Source: Erysipelotrichaceae bacterium (lineage in GTDB: Bacteria; Bacillota_I; Bacilli_A; Erysipelotrichales; Erysipelotrichaceae). Taken from it: a DNA stretch of 64,000 nt. Below are positions 41,117 through 50,457 of the stretch, piece by piece. Each line of letters begins with the position of its first letter. Within the stretch, counting starts at the first letter, position 1. The stretch lies in assembly GCA_019415435.1 (NCBI GenBank), contig DXZE01000003.1, positions 9,378-73,377 on the forward strand. The letters run 5' to 3'. The position numbers and the translations under genes were made by a program. The notes beneath the pieces are model-generated. The model was given only the letters and a program-made list of their open reading frames with translations. It was not told the DNA's origin and did not search any database.

Positions 41117-43626
41117 GTAAGAAGAAGACAATAGAAGATCATACAAAATATATTGATGAACGTTTGGAAGACATCATGGGTTCAGGCTTTGGCCGCTATG
41201 CCAAATACATCATTCAGGAAAGAGCCCTGCCTGATGCAAGAGATGGTCTGAAACCGGTACAGAGAAGAATTCTCTATGCCATGTATCATGATGGCAATAC
41301 ATGGGATCATCCATACCGTAAATCAGCCAAGACGGTAGGTCTTGTCATTGGCAACTATCATCCGCATGGTGACTCTTCCGTCTATGAAGCCATGATCCGT
41401 ATGTCACAGGACTGGAAGGTAAGATTACCGTTGATTGATGTCCATGGCAATAACGGTTCTATCGATGATGATCCGCCGGCTGCCATGCGTTATACCGAGG
41501 CAAGACTTGCCAAGGTAACGGAAGTTATGGAAGATGACTTGGACAAGAATACGGTTGAGATGGCGCCTAACTTTGATGATACCGAAAACGAACCGACAGT
41601 ACTGCCGGTTCCTTTCCCGGTTATGCTTGTTAATGGAGCTACCGGTATAGCGGCAGGTTACGCTACCAATATGCCTCCGCATAATCTGAATGAATGTGTC
41701 GATGCTTCTATCTACAGACTGCAGAATCCAGAGTGTTCTTTGGAAGAAATCATGGAAATCATACCTGGTCCCGACTTCCCAACTGGCGGTATTGTGCAGG
41801 GAGAAAAGGGTATTCATGATGCTTTTGCGACAGGCAGAGGCAGAATTGTTGTAAGAGCCAAGGCAGAGATTGTAGAGACTCATACCATCCAGCAGATTGT
41901 TATTACAGAAATACCATATGAAGTCATCAAGGGACAATTAGTCAAGAAGATGGATGAAATCCGTCTTTCCAAAGATATTGATGGCATTCTCGATGTGCGT
42001 GATGAATCTGACCGTAATGGTCTGAGAATTGTTGTAGATGTTAAAAAAGACTCTGATGCCCAGATGATTCTGAATTATTTCTATAAGAACACGGACTTAC
42101 AGATCTATTACAACTACAACAATGTTGCGATCATAGACAAAAAACCAGAACAGGTAGGATTATTGGGTCTTCTGGATGCTTTCCTGGATTTCAGAAAAGA
42201 AGTTGTTCTACGCAGATCAAAGTATGAACTAGACAAGATGGAAAGCCGTATTCATATTATTGAAGGTTTGATGAAGGCTGTCTCTATTCTGGATGAAGTC
42301 ATCCGGATTATCCGTGCTTCCAAAGACAAGGCAGATTCCAAGAAGAATCTGATGAAAGAATTTGATTTTGATGAACCGCAGGCTGAAGCTATTGTCTCCA
42401 TGCGTCTGTATCGTTTATCCAATACGGATATCATGATATTACGCAATGAATTTGCAGAGTTAATCAATAAGATTGAAGAGACAAAGGCAATCATTGAAAA
42501 TGAGAACGTTTTAAAGTCTGTCATCATCAAAGAATTAAGAGAAGTCAAGAAAGATTATGGTGATCCACGCCGTACAAAGATTGAAAAAGAAGTAGAAGAT
42601 ATTGTCATTGACCGCTCTTCCATGATCTCTTCTGAACAGGTAATGATTACCGTATCAAAAGACGGCTACCTGAAAAGAGTATCCTTACGCTCCTATAATT
42701 CATCTACAGACAAGATGACCGGGTTAAAGACTGGCGATATCCTGATAGGCAGTATGGAAGCTAATACCCTGGATACACTTCTGTTATTTACAGAAAAGGG
42801 CAATTATGCCTCTGTACCGGTATGGCAGATAGATGAAGCCAGATGGAAAGACATCGGTATGCATTTGAACAAGGTTGTACGTATTGAAGGAGATGACAAG
42901 ATCATCAATGCTATTACCGTACATGACTTTGATACATATGCATGGATTGTAACAGTTTCCTCTGGCGGACAGATTAAAAAGACACCTGTATCAGTATGGA
43001 AGAACAGCCGCAATAACAAGGTTATGACAGCTATGAATATGCCTTCTGGTAAGAAGATGCTCAGTGCCTTTATGGCTTATGCGGATCAGAAGATTGTGGT
43101 TGTATCCAAGGATGGTTTCTCCTATCAGTTTAATCTCGATCAGATACCTTCTACGGGTGTGAAATCCAAGGGTGTCAAGGCAATGAATCTTGGTAAGGGA
43201 GATGAGCTTGTTTACAGTTGTGCTTTATCAAATGAAGATAAGGATGTTGTCTATATCAGTGAAGATGGCGGTATGAAGAGAATTCATGTCAGTGAGATTG
43301 CGGAAGGTTCAAGACCTTTAAAGGGAACACTTATCTCCCGCAGATTAAAGACCAATCCATCTTCCTTACGGTATGTATTATCTGTAAGACCTGGTCAGGA
43401 TCTTACTTTCTATGATCCTGAAGAACAGGTACTGCATGCTTCTGATATTGCCTTAAAGCCAAGAGAAGCAGGCTTTACACATCCGCTTGTATTAAAGGAT
43501 GGATGGGATATCTTAAAAGGTATTGAAGACTGCAGGATTATTGATATACCAGCTGACAGTGATCAGACTGTACATGAAGATGTAGAAAAGCTTTCTCTGT
43601 TTGATGAAAGCGGGAGTAATTTATGA
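41113..43626 (+). CDS. parC: DNA topoisomerase IV subunit A
   Basis: 837 residues with a GTG start overlapping parE. What is seen: RALPDARDGLKPVQRRILYAM and, near residue 120, AAMRYTEARLAKV with the catalytic Tyr of the breakage-reunion site. The quinolone-region sequence is YHPHGDSSVYEAMIRMSQDW, with Ser at the position that mutates to resistance (GDSS), so it reads as wild type there. The C-terminal beta-propeller repeats lack a clear GyrA-box, which supports ParC. The product decatenates replicated chromosomes. Confidence 0.93.
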   Translation: MSKKKTIEDHTKYIDERLEDIMGSGFGRYAKYIIQERALPDARDGLKPVQRRILYAMYHDGNTWDHPYRKSAKTVGLVIGNYHPHGDSSVYEAMIRMSQDWKVRLPLIDVHGNNGSIDDDPPAAMRYTEARLAKVTEVMEDDLDKNTVEMAPNFDDTENEPTVLPVPFPVMLVNGATGIAAGYATNMPPHNLNECVDASIYRLQNPECSLEEIMEIIPGPDFPTGGIVQGEKGIHDAFATGRGRIVVRAKAEIVETHTIQQIVITEIPYEVIKGQLVKKMDEIRLSKDIDGILDVRDESDRNGLRIVVDVKKDSDAQMILNYFYKNTDLQIYYNYNNVAIIDKKPEQVGLLGLLDAFLDFRKEVVLRRSKYELDKMESRIHIIEGLMKAVSILDEVIRIIRASKDKADSKKNLMKEFDFDEPQAEAIVSMRLYRLSNTDIMILRNEFAELINKIEETKAIIENENVLKSVIIKELREVKKDYGDPRRTKIEKEVEDIVIDRSSMISSEQVMITVSKDGYLKRVSLRSYNSSTDKMTGLKTGDILIGSMEANTLDTLLLFTEKGNYASVPVWQIDEARWKDIGMHLNKVVRIEGDDKIINAITVHDFDTYAWIVTVSSGGQIKKTPVSVWKNSRNNKVMTAMNMPSGKKMLSAFMAYADQKIVVVSKDGFSYQFNLDQIPSTGVKSKGVKAMNLGKGDELVYSCALSNEDKDVVYISEDGGMKRIHVSEIAEGSRPLKGTLISRRLKTNPSSLRYVLSVRPGQDLTFYDPEEQVLHASDIALKPREAGFTHPLVLKDGWDILKGIEDCRIIDIPADSDQTVHEDVEKLSLFDESGSNL

Positions 43627-44672
43627 AGAAATGTAAAGGATGCGGTGTAACCCTGCAGAATGCAGATCCCAATAAACCGGGTTATACCCCAAAGAAAGAC
43701 AGTGACTATTGCCAGAGATGTTTCAGACTCATGCATTATGATGATCTGACCATATCCATGCGTACAGGCATTGATCCTGAAGAAGTATTAAGGAAAGTAT
43801 CTGAGATGGATGCTTTGATTGTATGGGTTGTAGATCTGTTTGATTTTGAGGCGGGGATGTTACCGGGATTAAACAGATTACTGTCAGATAAAGATATCAT
43901 TCTTGCCGGAACCAAGCTGGATCTTTTACCGGAAACATTATCTTCCGAAAAACTTGCGAGATTCGTCTTTTCACGTTTAAAGGATCAGGGTATTCATATT
44001 CACTCACTTACCTTTATCAGTTCTACCAGAAACATGGGTGTTGATGAATTAAAAGAAACAATACTTTCTGAAGCCAAAGGCAGAAAAGTATGCTTTATTG
44101 GCAAAGCCAATGCCGGCAAGAGTTCATTGTTAAACAGATTGCTGGATTCTAACGTTTTAACAACATCGAGACACCCGGGTACTACCTTAGCCTTCAATGA
44201 GATCGAACAGGATGGCATTACCTATGTGGATACACCAGGTATTGAATTATCCCATGACATGTTAATGGAAGTAAAAGAGTCTGATTTAAAGACGATTGTA
44301 CCAGATCATGCAGTAAAGCCTATCGTATATCAGCTCTATAATAATCAGTCATTTATGATTGGCGGTCTTGCCAGAATTGAATTAGGTGTAGAAGGCAATG
44401 CAGGCTGTGTATTCTATATGAGTGATGCCTTAAAGATTCATCGTACAAAGACTGCAAATGCAGATGAACAATGGCAGAAACATTATGGAGAATTATTTAG
44501 ACCTGTTCCTTTAAAAAATCATTTTAAAAAGTATGAAACACATAAGCGTTCTGATAAGATGGATATTGTCATAGATGGTTTAGGCTGGGTATGTCTCAGC
44601 GGTTCTATCGGACATGCATCTGTATATGTACCGGAAAATGTATCCATTACATTTAGAAAGGCGATGATCTGA
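43623..44672 (+). CDS. yqeH: Circularly permuted ribosome biogenesis GTPase YqeH
   Basis: 349 residues, starting in the parC stop (ATGA). What is seen: an N-terminal zinc ribbon CKGCGVTLQ ... YCQRCFRLMHYDD. The G motifs are in permuted order, G4-like GTKLDLLP first, then G1 GKANAGKSSLLNRLL and G3 YVDTPGIEL. A C-terminal RNA-binding part follows. YqeH is needed for 30S subunit assembly. It begins a conserved Firmicute assembly cluster (yqeH, yhbY, nadD/yqeK, rsfS), here fused transcriptionally behind parEC. Confidence 0.94.
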   Translation: MKKCKGCGVTLQNADPNKPGYTPKKDSDYCQRCFRLMHYDDLTISMRTGIDPEEVLRKVSEMDALIVWVVDLFDFEAGMLPGLNRLLSDKDIILAGTKLDLLPETLSSEKLARFVFSRLKDQGIHIHSLTFISSTRNMGVDELKETILSEAKGRKVCFIGKANAGKSSLLNRLLDSNVLTTSRHPGTTLAFNEIEQDGITYVDTPGIELSHDMLMEVKESDLKTIVPDHAVKPIVYQLYNNQSFMIGGLARIELGVEGNAGCVFYMSDALKIHRTKTANADEQWQKHYGELFRPVPLKNHFKKYETHKRSDKMDIVIDGLGWVCLSGSIGHASVYVPENVSITFRKAMI

Positions 44673-44959
44673 TGTTAACAGGAAAGCAGAAAAGATATTT
44701 AAGAGCATTAGCTTCTGAAGAGAGAGCTATCTTTCAGATCGGACATGACTCTTTAAGTGATAATCTGATTGAACAGGTATCCAATGCCTTAGAGGCAAGA
44801 GAGCTTGTAAAAGTCAGTGTATTAAAGAATGCGCCGGGTGATCTTCAGGAAACAGCTTTTGATCTTGCAAGATATACACATAGTGAATTAGTACAGGTAA
44901 TCGGCAGAACGATTGTTCTTTACCGTCCCTCAGATGATCCGGAGATTATCTTACCATGA
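44672..44959 (+). CDS. yhbY: YhbY family ribosome assembly RNA-binding protein
   Basis: 95-residue CRM-domain protein. What is seen: MLTGKQKRYLRALASEE at the N-terminus, the FQIGHDSLSDNLIEQVSNAL segment (GxxGLT equivalent with Asp/Asn), and VQVIGRTIVLYRPS with the family's Gly-Arg before the last strand. It binds pre-50S particles in other bacteria. It overlaps yqeH by one base and the next gene by 4 nt. Confidence 0.93.
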   Translation: MLTGKQKRYLRALASEERAIFQIGHDSLSDNLIEQVSNALEARELVKVSVLKNAPGDLQETAFDLARYTHSELVQVIGRTIVLYRPSDDPEIILP

Positions 44960-45753
44960 TCGTTTCAGGACCTTTTGATCCAATCACAAACAATGAGATC
45001 AGCTGGCTGAAGCTTCAGCATCATCTCTTACAGGAAGATATATGGATAAATGTTAGTAAAGAAGGCAATACAGACATACATACACGCATGCACATGGTAA
45101 AGCTTGCGATTAAGCCATACAGATATATGCATGTATGTATGAATGAAACAGATGTATCCATACCAGGAGATCTTGTGTTGGAAGAAAAGAAGGTAAGAGA
45201 AGGATATTTCAAAGACGGGGCATATGGCATCCAGACATACCTGATAGAACACAATCTCTATCTGGATAATGTTGTAGAAGCCATGTGCAAGCCGCATCGT
45301 GCCATTCACTCTAAAGGTGTCGCAGATACATGTGTCCATCTTGCCAGGATCCATCATCTCGATGTTTCCCTGGCTTACCGGATGGGTATGCTGCATGATA
45401 TTACCAAACGGTTCAGTGATGAAGAAGGCAGAAAGATCATTTCCTTATGGAAGCCGGAATGGCTGGATATATCACCTAAAGTATGGCACAGCTATACAGC
45501 TGTAATCTGGTTAAAGCAGAATATGAATCTTCATGATGAAAAGATTCTCCATGCCATTGCCCATCATACGCTTGGAGATGGTCATGGTGCTTATGATCAT
45601 CTGCTGTATATCGCTGATAAGATTGAACCTAACCGTGGGTACGATACAACAAAAGAAATGAAATGCGCAGAAAAGAATCTTTCTGAAGCTGCCGCATTCA
45701 TCAAAGAAGAATCCCGTGCATATATTTGGGAAAAGGAGGGAGTACATGTCTGA
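44956..45753 (+). CDS. yqeK: YqeK-type HD phosphohydrolase fused to a degenerate NadD-like domain
   Basis: 265 residues. The first ~105 begin MIVSGPFDPITNNEISW, which echoes the nucleotidyltransferase motif of NadD (GGxFDPxHxGH). Both catalytic histidines are replaced, the C-terminal ISSTxxR motif is absent and the domain is about half length. Residues about 110-265 are a complete YqeK HD domain: RAIHSKGVADTCVHLARIH, GMLHDITKRFSD, HSYTAVIWL, AIAHHTLGDG and ADKIEPNRGYD. YqeK hydrolyses diadenosine tetraphosphate. Separate or fused nadD-yqeK is normal at this locus; loss of the NMN-transferase active site is not. The start overlaps yhbY (ATGA). Confidence 0.88.
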   Translation: MIVSGPFDPITNNEISWLKLQHHLLQEDIWINVSKEGNTDIHTRMHMVKLAIKPYRYMHVCMNETDVSIPGDLVLEEKKVREGYFKDGAYGIQTYLIEHNLYLDNVVEAMCKPHRAIHSKGVADTCVHLARIHHLDVSLAYRMGMLHDITKRFSDEEGRKIISLWKPEWLDISPKVWHSYTAVIWLKQNMNLHDEKILHAIAHHTLGDGHGAYDHLLYIADKIEPNRGYDTTKEMKCAEKNLSEAAAFIKEESRAYIWEKEGVHV

Positions 45754-46102
45754 ATTAGTAGATATCGTAAGACATACGCTGGATGAAAAACAGGCATCTG
45801 ATATTGTGACAATCAATATGCAGGCTGTGAATCCATTTACGGATTACTTTGTTATCTGCACAGCCCGCAATGTCAGACACGCAGCTTCACTAGCTGAATT
45901 TGTAGAGCAGGAAGCTGAAAAGCATGGCTATGAAGTACGGGCAAGAGAAGGTGAAAAGGACAGTACATGGATCTTGCTTGATCTCAATGAAGTAGTCCTG
46001 CATATCTTTACTGAAGAGACAAGAAAACAGTATCGTTTGGAATCCTTATGGGCTGACCAGCCGCAGGAAACCTATGATACCGAGGAAACAGTTTCTATCT
46101 GA
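45746..46102 (+). CDS. rsfS: Ribosome silencing factor
   Basis: 118 residues from ATG 45746 (AAAGGAGGG 7 nt before), overlapping yqeK by 8 nt. What is seen: LDEKQASDIVTINMQAVNPF, TDYFVICTARNVRHAASLAE (the family's DYFVI...S.RQ-type core) and WILLDLNEVVLHIFTEETR. RsfS binds uL14 and blocks subunit joining in starvation. The last gene of the ribosome-assembly cluster, it ends head-to-head with a minus-strand gene with no gap. Confidence 0.94.
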   Translation: MSELVDIVRHTLDEKQASDIVTINMQAVNPFTDYFVICTARNVRHAASLAEFVEQEAEKHGYEVRAREGEKDSTWILLDLNEVVLHIFTEETRKQYRLESLWADQPQETYDTEETVSI

Positions 46103-46597
46103 TCAGGGACCTGTATACAGACTGTTATCCTTCAGCCATTGTTCTAAACTATCTACACTGATCGGGTTAGCATCATCCCATTCCAGCTTGTTATTGACGA
46201 CAGGCTTTCCATCTTTTAAAGATACTGCCGCAAAGGCAGGAATGGATGATATACCCCAGTCTTCAGACAAGCGGTTTGTTTCCATACTTTCATCAAGGTT
46301 TGTTACATCTACAATTTCAATCAGACTGCTTAACTGCAGATGTGTATCTGCTTCTGTCTGAGTCAGAATGCTGTCTTTGACATAGACAGCATTTTCATTG
46401 TCAGAACTGTAAAACAGAAGATAATGTATACTGGCATCCCCGGTAGAAGTGATATAGTCTTTTAAAGATGCATAGTCTATTGTATTGGATGTATCTGAAA
46501 TGGTTGTCTGTTCAGGTTCAAAATATCTGTAACCGGCAGCGATGATACTGTACAGGATTAACAATATTAAAAAAGTAAAAGTTATTTTCTTAAACAT
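46103..46597 (-). CDS. Membrane-anchored thioredoxin-fold-like protein
   Basis: 164 residues from ATG 46597, the first Met before the membrane helix (ITFTFLILLILYSIIAAGY). The exported part has a strand-helix pattern with IHYLLFYSSDNENA where a CxxC would be in a true thioredoxin, and WGISSIPAFAAVSLKDGKPV, which looks like the cis-proline strand of the fold. No cysteine pair is present, so it is probably not a redox enzyme. No ribosome site is evident. The fold assignment is by pattern only. Confidence 0.6.
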   Translation of the reverse strand: MFKKITFTFLILLILYSIIAAGYRYFEPEQTTISDTSNTIDYASLKDYITSTGDASIHYLLFYSSDNENAVYVKDSILTQTEADTHLQLSSLIEIVDVTNLDESMETNRLSEDWGISSIPAFAAVSLKDGKPVVNNKLEWDDANPISVDSLEQWLKDNSLYTGP

Positions 46598-46633
46598 AAC
46601 AAAATAGTAACATTGAATTACGTGAGGTACAAA

Positions 46634-47170
46634 ATGAAATGGTATGAACAGAAATATGTAAACCATCGTGACTGGATTCTGGATAACCTGCAGTTATTAG
46701 GCATGAGCAGTGACGAAACTGTAATGGTACTTCTGATTGATTTCATGAATGAACATCATGAAAAGATTACAATGGAAGCTTTATCTCAGAAATCAGGTTT
46801 ATCCATGGAAAAAACAGATGAAGTAATATCGGTATTATGCGCCAAGAAGTATCTTGAAATACGGGTATCAAGCCAATCAGTTCACTTTCTTTTAAATGGA
46901 TTGTTTGAAACAGATATTGCCAGAGATGAGAGAATTCTGGATTCTTCATTATTTGATATATTTGAATCTGAATTCAAAAGACCTCTTACAAATAATGAAA
47001 TGCAGAAGATATCTGACTGGAATAAGACAACTGACAAGAAATTAATTATCTATGCACTGCGTGAAGCAAGTGCCTATCAGAAGATGAGTCTGCCTTATAT
47101 CGAAAAGATTCTTTCAGAATGGAAAGAAAAAGGCGTAACAGCAGAGATGGTGGATGAGGGAAAAGTATAA
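46634..47170 (+). CDS. dnaD: DnaD-domain replication initiation protein
   Basis: 178 residues from ATG 46634, after GTGAGG; the frame extends 7 codons upstream without a ribosome site. What is seen: an N-terminal winged-helix domain (ITMEALSQKSGLSMEKTDEV) and a C-terminal DnaB_2/DnaD domain (FESEFKRPLTNNEMQKISDW, REASAYQKMSLPYIEKIL, with the YxxxI...W signature completed by EWKEKGV). DnaD remodels DNA in Firmicute replication initiation and restart. The nth start overlaps its stop, as in Bacillus (dnaD-nth). Confidence 0.93.
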   Translation: MKWYEQKYVNHRDWILDNLQLLGMSSDETVMVLLIDFMNEHHEKITMEALSQKSGLSMEKTDEVISVLCAKKYLEIRVSSQSVHFLLNGLFETDIARDERILDSSLFDIFESEFKRPLTNNEMQKISDWNKTTDKKLIIYALREASAYQKMSLPYIEKILSEWKEKGVTAEMVDEGKV

Positions 47171-47820
47171 TGGAACATATGACTGTAGATGAAATCTTAA
47201 AGCATCTGGATGCTTTATACCCGGATGCCCATTGTGAGCTGATACACCGTAATAATTATGAAATGGCAGTAGCTGTTATCTTATCTGCCCAGACAACAGA
47301 TGCATCTGTAAACAGGGTAACACCTAAGCTTTTTGAAGACTTTCCGGATGTCTATGCATTAGCTGAAGGGAATTTTTATGATATTGAAAATGACATCCGT
47401 ACACTTGGCTTATACCGCAATAAAGCCAGGTCTATTCATGGCTTTGCCAAAAGAGTTGTCGATGACTTCCATGGTGAAGTGCCGCATACAATGGATGAAT
47501 TAACAACATTACCAGGTGTAGGCAGAAAGTGTGCCAATGTTATCTTAAGTGAATGCTTTGGTATACCAGCTTTAGCTGTAGATACACATGTATCGAGAGT
47601 ATCCAAAAGATTAGGACTATGTTATCAGAAAGATGATGTGAATACCATTGAACGTAAGTTAAAGAAAAAGATACCTCCTGAAAGATGGATCAAGGCCCAT
47701 CATCAGATGATATTCTTTGGAAGATATATGTGCCATGCCCGTGATCCGGAGTGTTACCGCTGTCCGTTTGTATCAATCTGTCATGAGAAAAACAAGAACT
47801 TAAAAGGGAAATCAGAATAA
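47170..47820 (+). CDS. nth: Endonuclease III
   Basis: 216-residue base-excision glycosylase/AP lyase. What is seen: LSAQTTDASVNRVTP; the helix-hairpin-helix LTTLPGVGRKCANVIL with the catalytic Lys (GRKCAN); the catalytic Asp in ALAVDTHVSRVSKRL; and the four-cysteine [4Fe-4S] loop in CHARDPECYRCPFVSIC. It starts within the dnaD stop (TAATG). The terminator overlaps its stop codon. Confidence 0.96.
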   Translation: MEHMTVDEILKHLDALYPDAHCELIHRNNYEMAVAVILSAQTTDASVNRVTPKLFEDFPDVYALAEGNFYDIENDIRTLGLYRNKARSIHGFAKRVVDDFHGEVPHTMDELTTLPGVGRKCANVILSECFGIPALAVDTHVSRVSKRLGLCYQKDDVNTIERKLKKKIPPERWIKAHHQMIFFGRYMCHARDPECYRCPFVSICHEKNKNLKGKSE

Positions 47821-47843
47821 CTGATTTCCCATATTTTTTTATT
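47806..47843 (+). terminator. Terminator of dnaD-nth
   Basis: A 10-bp perfect stem GGGAAATCAG / CTGATTTCCC with loop AATAA holding the nth stop codon, then a T tract. Confidence 0.9.
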
Positions 47844-50457
47844 GTGGAACTGTTGCCGTATTAGCAGCAGTGGTATCGGTTGGCGGACCATCCGTACCTT
47901 CATGTTCACCAGCATTTGGTGTAACAGCACTTGGATCAACTGGCGTATGAATCGTTACACAGATTTCATTAGATACATCTGATGTACTCTCATATCCATA
48001 ATAGCCGCATACTTCTGTATCTGTATCCCAGGCAAGACCAGTAACAGTCTGTGTGGAAGTAGGGGTCTCAGAAGTGATTTCACCAAGCGTAGAGCCATTC
48101 TGTGACACTCTTGCTTTATATAATACCTTACCGGTTAACAAATTGATGTTAAACAGGTTTGTAGAACCCTCAGCTGGTTTAGGTGTAGCCCCATCTGTTT
48201 CACCAGGATAATCAGCCCATGTAAAGTTGATATCCAAAGTATTTGTGGCTGCTTCAGCAGTGAAGCTGCTGAGGTTCTGCAGAGCAGGGATATCGACATT
48301 GAAGTCTTCCAGCTTATCAAATCCCTTCTTGATTAAACCAGTCACAACCATGTCAGAAGGCATATTTTCAGAAGCTGCTACATAAGGGAAGATACCCTTA
48401 ACATGTGTGATATTTACAACATCAGATGGTTGTGTTAATGCATCAGGCTTACTGCCATCCGCATGTACGGCATCCAGTATTTCAGAACTGATATGACCAG
48501 GAATATTCATCCATGCCTTGGCATTGGTGAAGTAACTGCTCTGACCAGCTACAGCTTTTTCATAACCTACCCATACAGCTGTTGTAAACTGCGTATCACT
48601 GGTTACCATCCATTTATCTTTCATGGCTCCCTTAGGAATACCATACTGTAAACCGTAATCGCCCCAGTCAGATGTACCTGTCTTACCATACGTTGCGTAA
48701 TCTCTTGCCAGGATTGGCAGATAGTTAGGAACATTATCATGTACAGCATTGTACATTAACTGTGCTGACATATACGCAGCTGCATCAGACATAACCTGTT
48801 TCTTCTGATACTTAGGCACATAGTCATCCTGCTGACCACTGCGGTAAACAATCTTTGTGATTGTATGAGGCGTAATATAATTACCGCCATTCATCATAAC
48901 GGCATGAGCAGCCATAAGCTGTTCTGGTGTACAAACGAAGTTGTTACCACCGATAGCATAGGAGAGGTCCAAACTATCCGCAACATTATCATCAAAGCCA
49001 AGAGCCTTCATGTAGTTCACATACCAGTCCTGACCCTGTTTCTTCATCACTGCCTGCATTGCCTGAATGGCAGGGGTGTTCAAAGAGTAATCAATAGCTT
49101 TTGTTAAATCAACAATACCGTAATCAGCACCACCGGCATTTTGATATGTCCAGTTGCCTATCTGTAATGGAGCAGAATCCAGCTCATGTGAAGTAGCCCA
49201 GCCTACATAATCAAATGTAGGTGCATAATCCAGGAAAGGCTTGACAGAAGAACCAGGCTGCTTGTACTGCTCGGTAGCGTGATTTAATAACATACTGCCG
49301 CCAGAAGCATAGTTTCTGCCACCGCCAATCGCGACGATTTCACCTGTCTGGTTATTTTCAGTGATGGATCCCATTTCCATGGCATCATCTGCGAAGACAA
49401 CATTTGTATCTGTACCAGCTTCAATATCTTCAACCTTGGACTGTACATCCGGATCCATCGCTGTATATATCTGCATGGATACGGATAATGGATCCTGGTT
49501 GGTTACCTGTACAGCTTCCTTCAATACTTCATCAATATATGCCTGATACTGATAACCATTGGCATCTAAAGAAGTAGTTGGATCAATTAACAGATCTTCA
49601 ACTTTAATGCTCTTAGCAAGGTTATATTCTTTTTCATCAATATAACCATGTCTTAGCATCATCCTTAGAACTGTATTTCTTCTGGTTGTCGCATGATCCA
49701 GATAGTTATGAGGATCATAGTAATATGGTGAATTGACAACGCCGGCAAGCAATGCACATTCGGAAATGTTCAGATCACTGACATTCTTCCCGAAGTACTG
49801 CTGCGCAGCTTTCTGGACACCACGGATATTACCAATACCACCGAAATTCATCTTGTTCAGATACATCGCAAAGATATCCTTTTTATTGGATTTCTTTTCT
49901 AACTGCATTGCAAGGTCAATCTGCTGGATCTTATACTTGATATCCTTTGTTTTGGAAATACCCTTATCATCATTTTGGAAGTAAGTCAGTTTGACTAACT
50001 GCATAGTGAATGTAGAACCACCTTGTTTATTACCATGAAGTACAGTGTTAATCATGGATTGTACAAAACGCGGAAGGTCAAATCCATTATGCGTGAAGTA
50101 ACGGGAATCCTCTATGGAAAGGAATGCATCTACCATCGCCTCCGGAACTTCATCATAGGTGATGTTTTCTCTTAATTGTGTACCGACGTCCGCAATCTTA
50201 TTGCCATCGGCATCATAGATTAACGTAGATTCCGGGGCAAAGAAGTCATCCACATTCAGATCCGGTTCATCCTTGATCATTGACTGGATGCCGATTAAAC
50301 CGATGGATCCTACTACAAGTTCAAGTCCTACCGCAACAACCAACAGCATTGTCACAAAGCGGAATCCATGAAACTTACGCTTCCCGTTGGCTGGTCGCTT
50401 TGTATACTTTTGTCTGCCGTTATTACTGGCTGCTTTCTTTCTTTTTTGGTCTCTCAT
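47839..50457 (-). CDS. ponA: Class A penicillin-binding protein (bifunctional transglycosylase/transpeptidase)
   Basis: 872 residues. What is seen: a basic cytoplasmic tail; a membrane anchor (about 33-58); the GT51 transglycosylase with IEDSRYFTHNGFD and QGGSTFTMQLVK; the transpeptidase with SxxK in QPGSSVKPFLDY, SxN in DYSLNTPAIQ and KTG in TYGKTGTSDWGD; and a fibronectin-like C-terminal region. The last 25 residues are Thr/Pro/Ala-rich. It polymerises and cross-links peptidoglycan. Its start overlaps the stop of recU (ATGA), the standard Firmicute recU-ponA pair. Confidence 0.95.
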   Translation of the reverse strand: MRDQKRKKAASNNGRQKYTKRPANGKRKFHGFRFVTMLLVVAVGLELVVGSIGLIGIQSMIKDEPDLNVDDFFAPESTLIYDADGNKIADVGTQLRENITYDEVPEAMVDAFLSIEDSRYFTHNGFDLPRFVQSMINTVLHGNKQGGSTFTMQLVKLTYFQNDDKGISKTKDIKYKIQQIDLAMQLEKKSNKKDIFAMYLNKMNFGGIGNIRGVQKAAQQYFGKNVSDLNISECALLAGVVNSPYYYDPHNYLDHATTRRNTVLRMMLRHGYIDEKEYNLAKSIKVEDLLIDPTTSLDANGYQYQAYIDEVLKEAVQVTNQDPLSVSMQIYTAMDPDVQSKVEDIEAGTDTNVVFADDAMEMGSITENNQTGEIVAIGGGRNYASGGSMLLNHATEQYKQPGSSVKPFLDYAPTFDYVGWATSHELDSAPLQIGNWTYQNAGGADYGIVDLTKAIDYSLNTPAIQAMQAVMKKQGQDWYVNYMKALGFDDNVADSLDLSYAIGGNNFVCTPEQLMAAHAVMMNGGNYITPHTITKIVYRSGQQDDYVPKYQKKQVMSDAAAYMSAQLMYNAVHDNVPNYLPILARDYATYGKTGTSDWGDYGLQYGIPKGAMKDKWMVTSDTQFTTAVWVGYEKAVAGQSSYFTNAKAWMNIPGHISSEILDAVHADGSKPDALTQPSDVVNITHVKGIFPYVAASENMPSDMVVTGLIKKGFDKLEDFNVDIPALQNLSSFTAEAATNTLDINFTWADYPGETDGATPKPAEGSTNLFNINLLTGKVLYKARVSQNGSTLGEITSETPTSTQTVTGLAWDTDTEVCGYYGYESTSDVSNEICVTIHTPVDPSAVTPNAGEHEGTDGPPTDTTAANTATVPQ

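Noticed and set aside
45021..45396. Minus-strand frames inside the yqeK gene
   Set aside because: They are shadows of a well-supported HD-domain gene in a tightly coupled operon.
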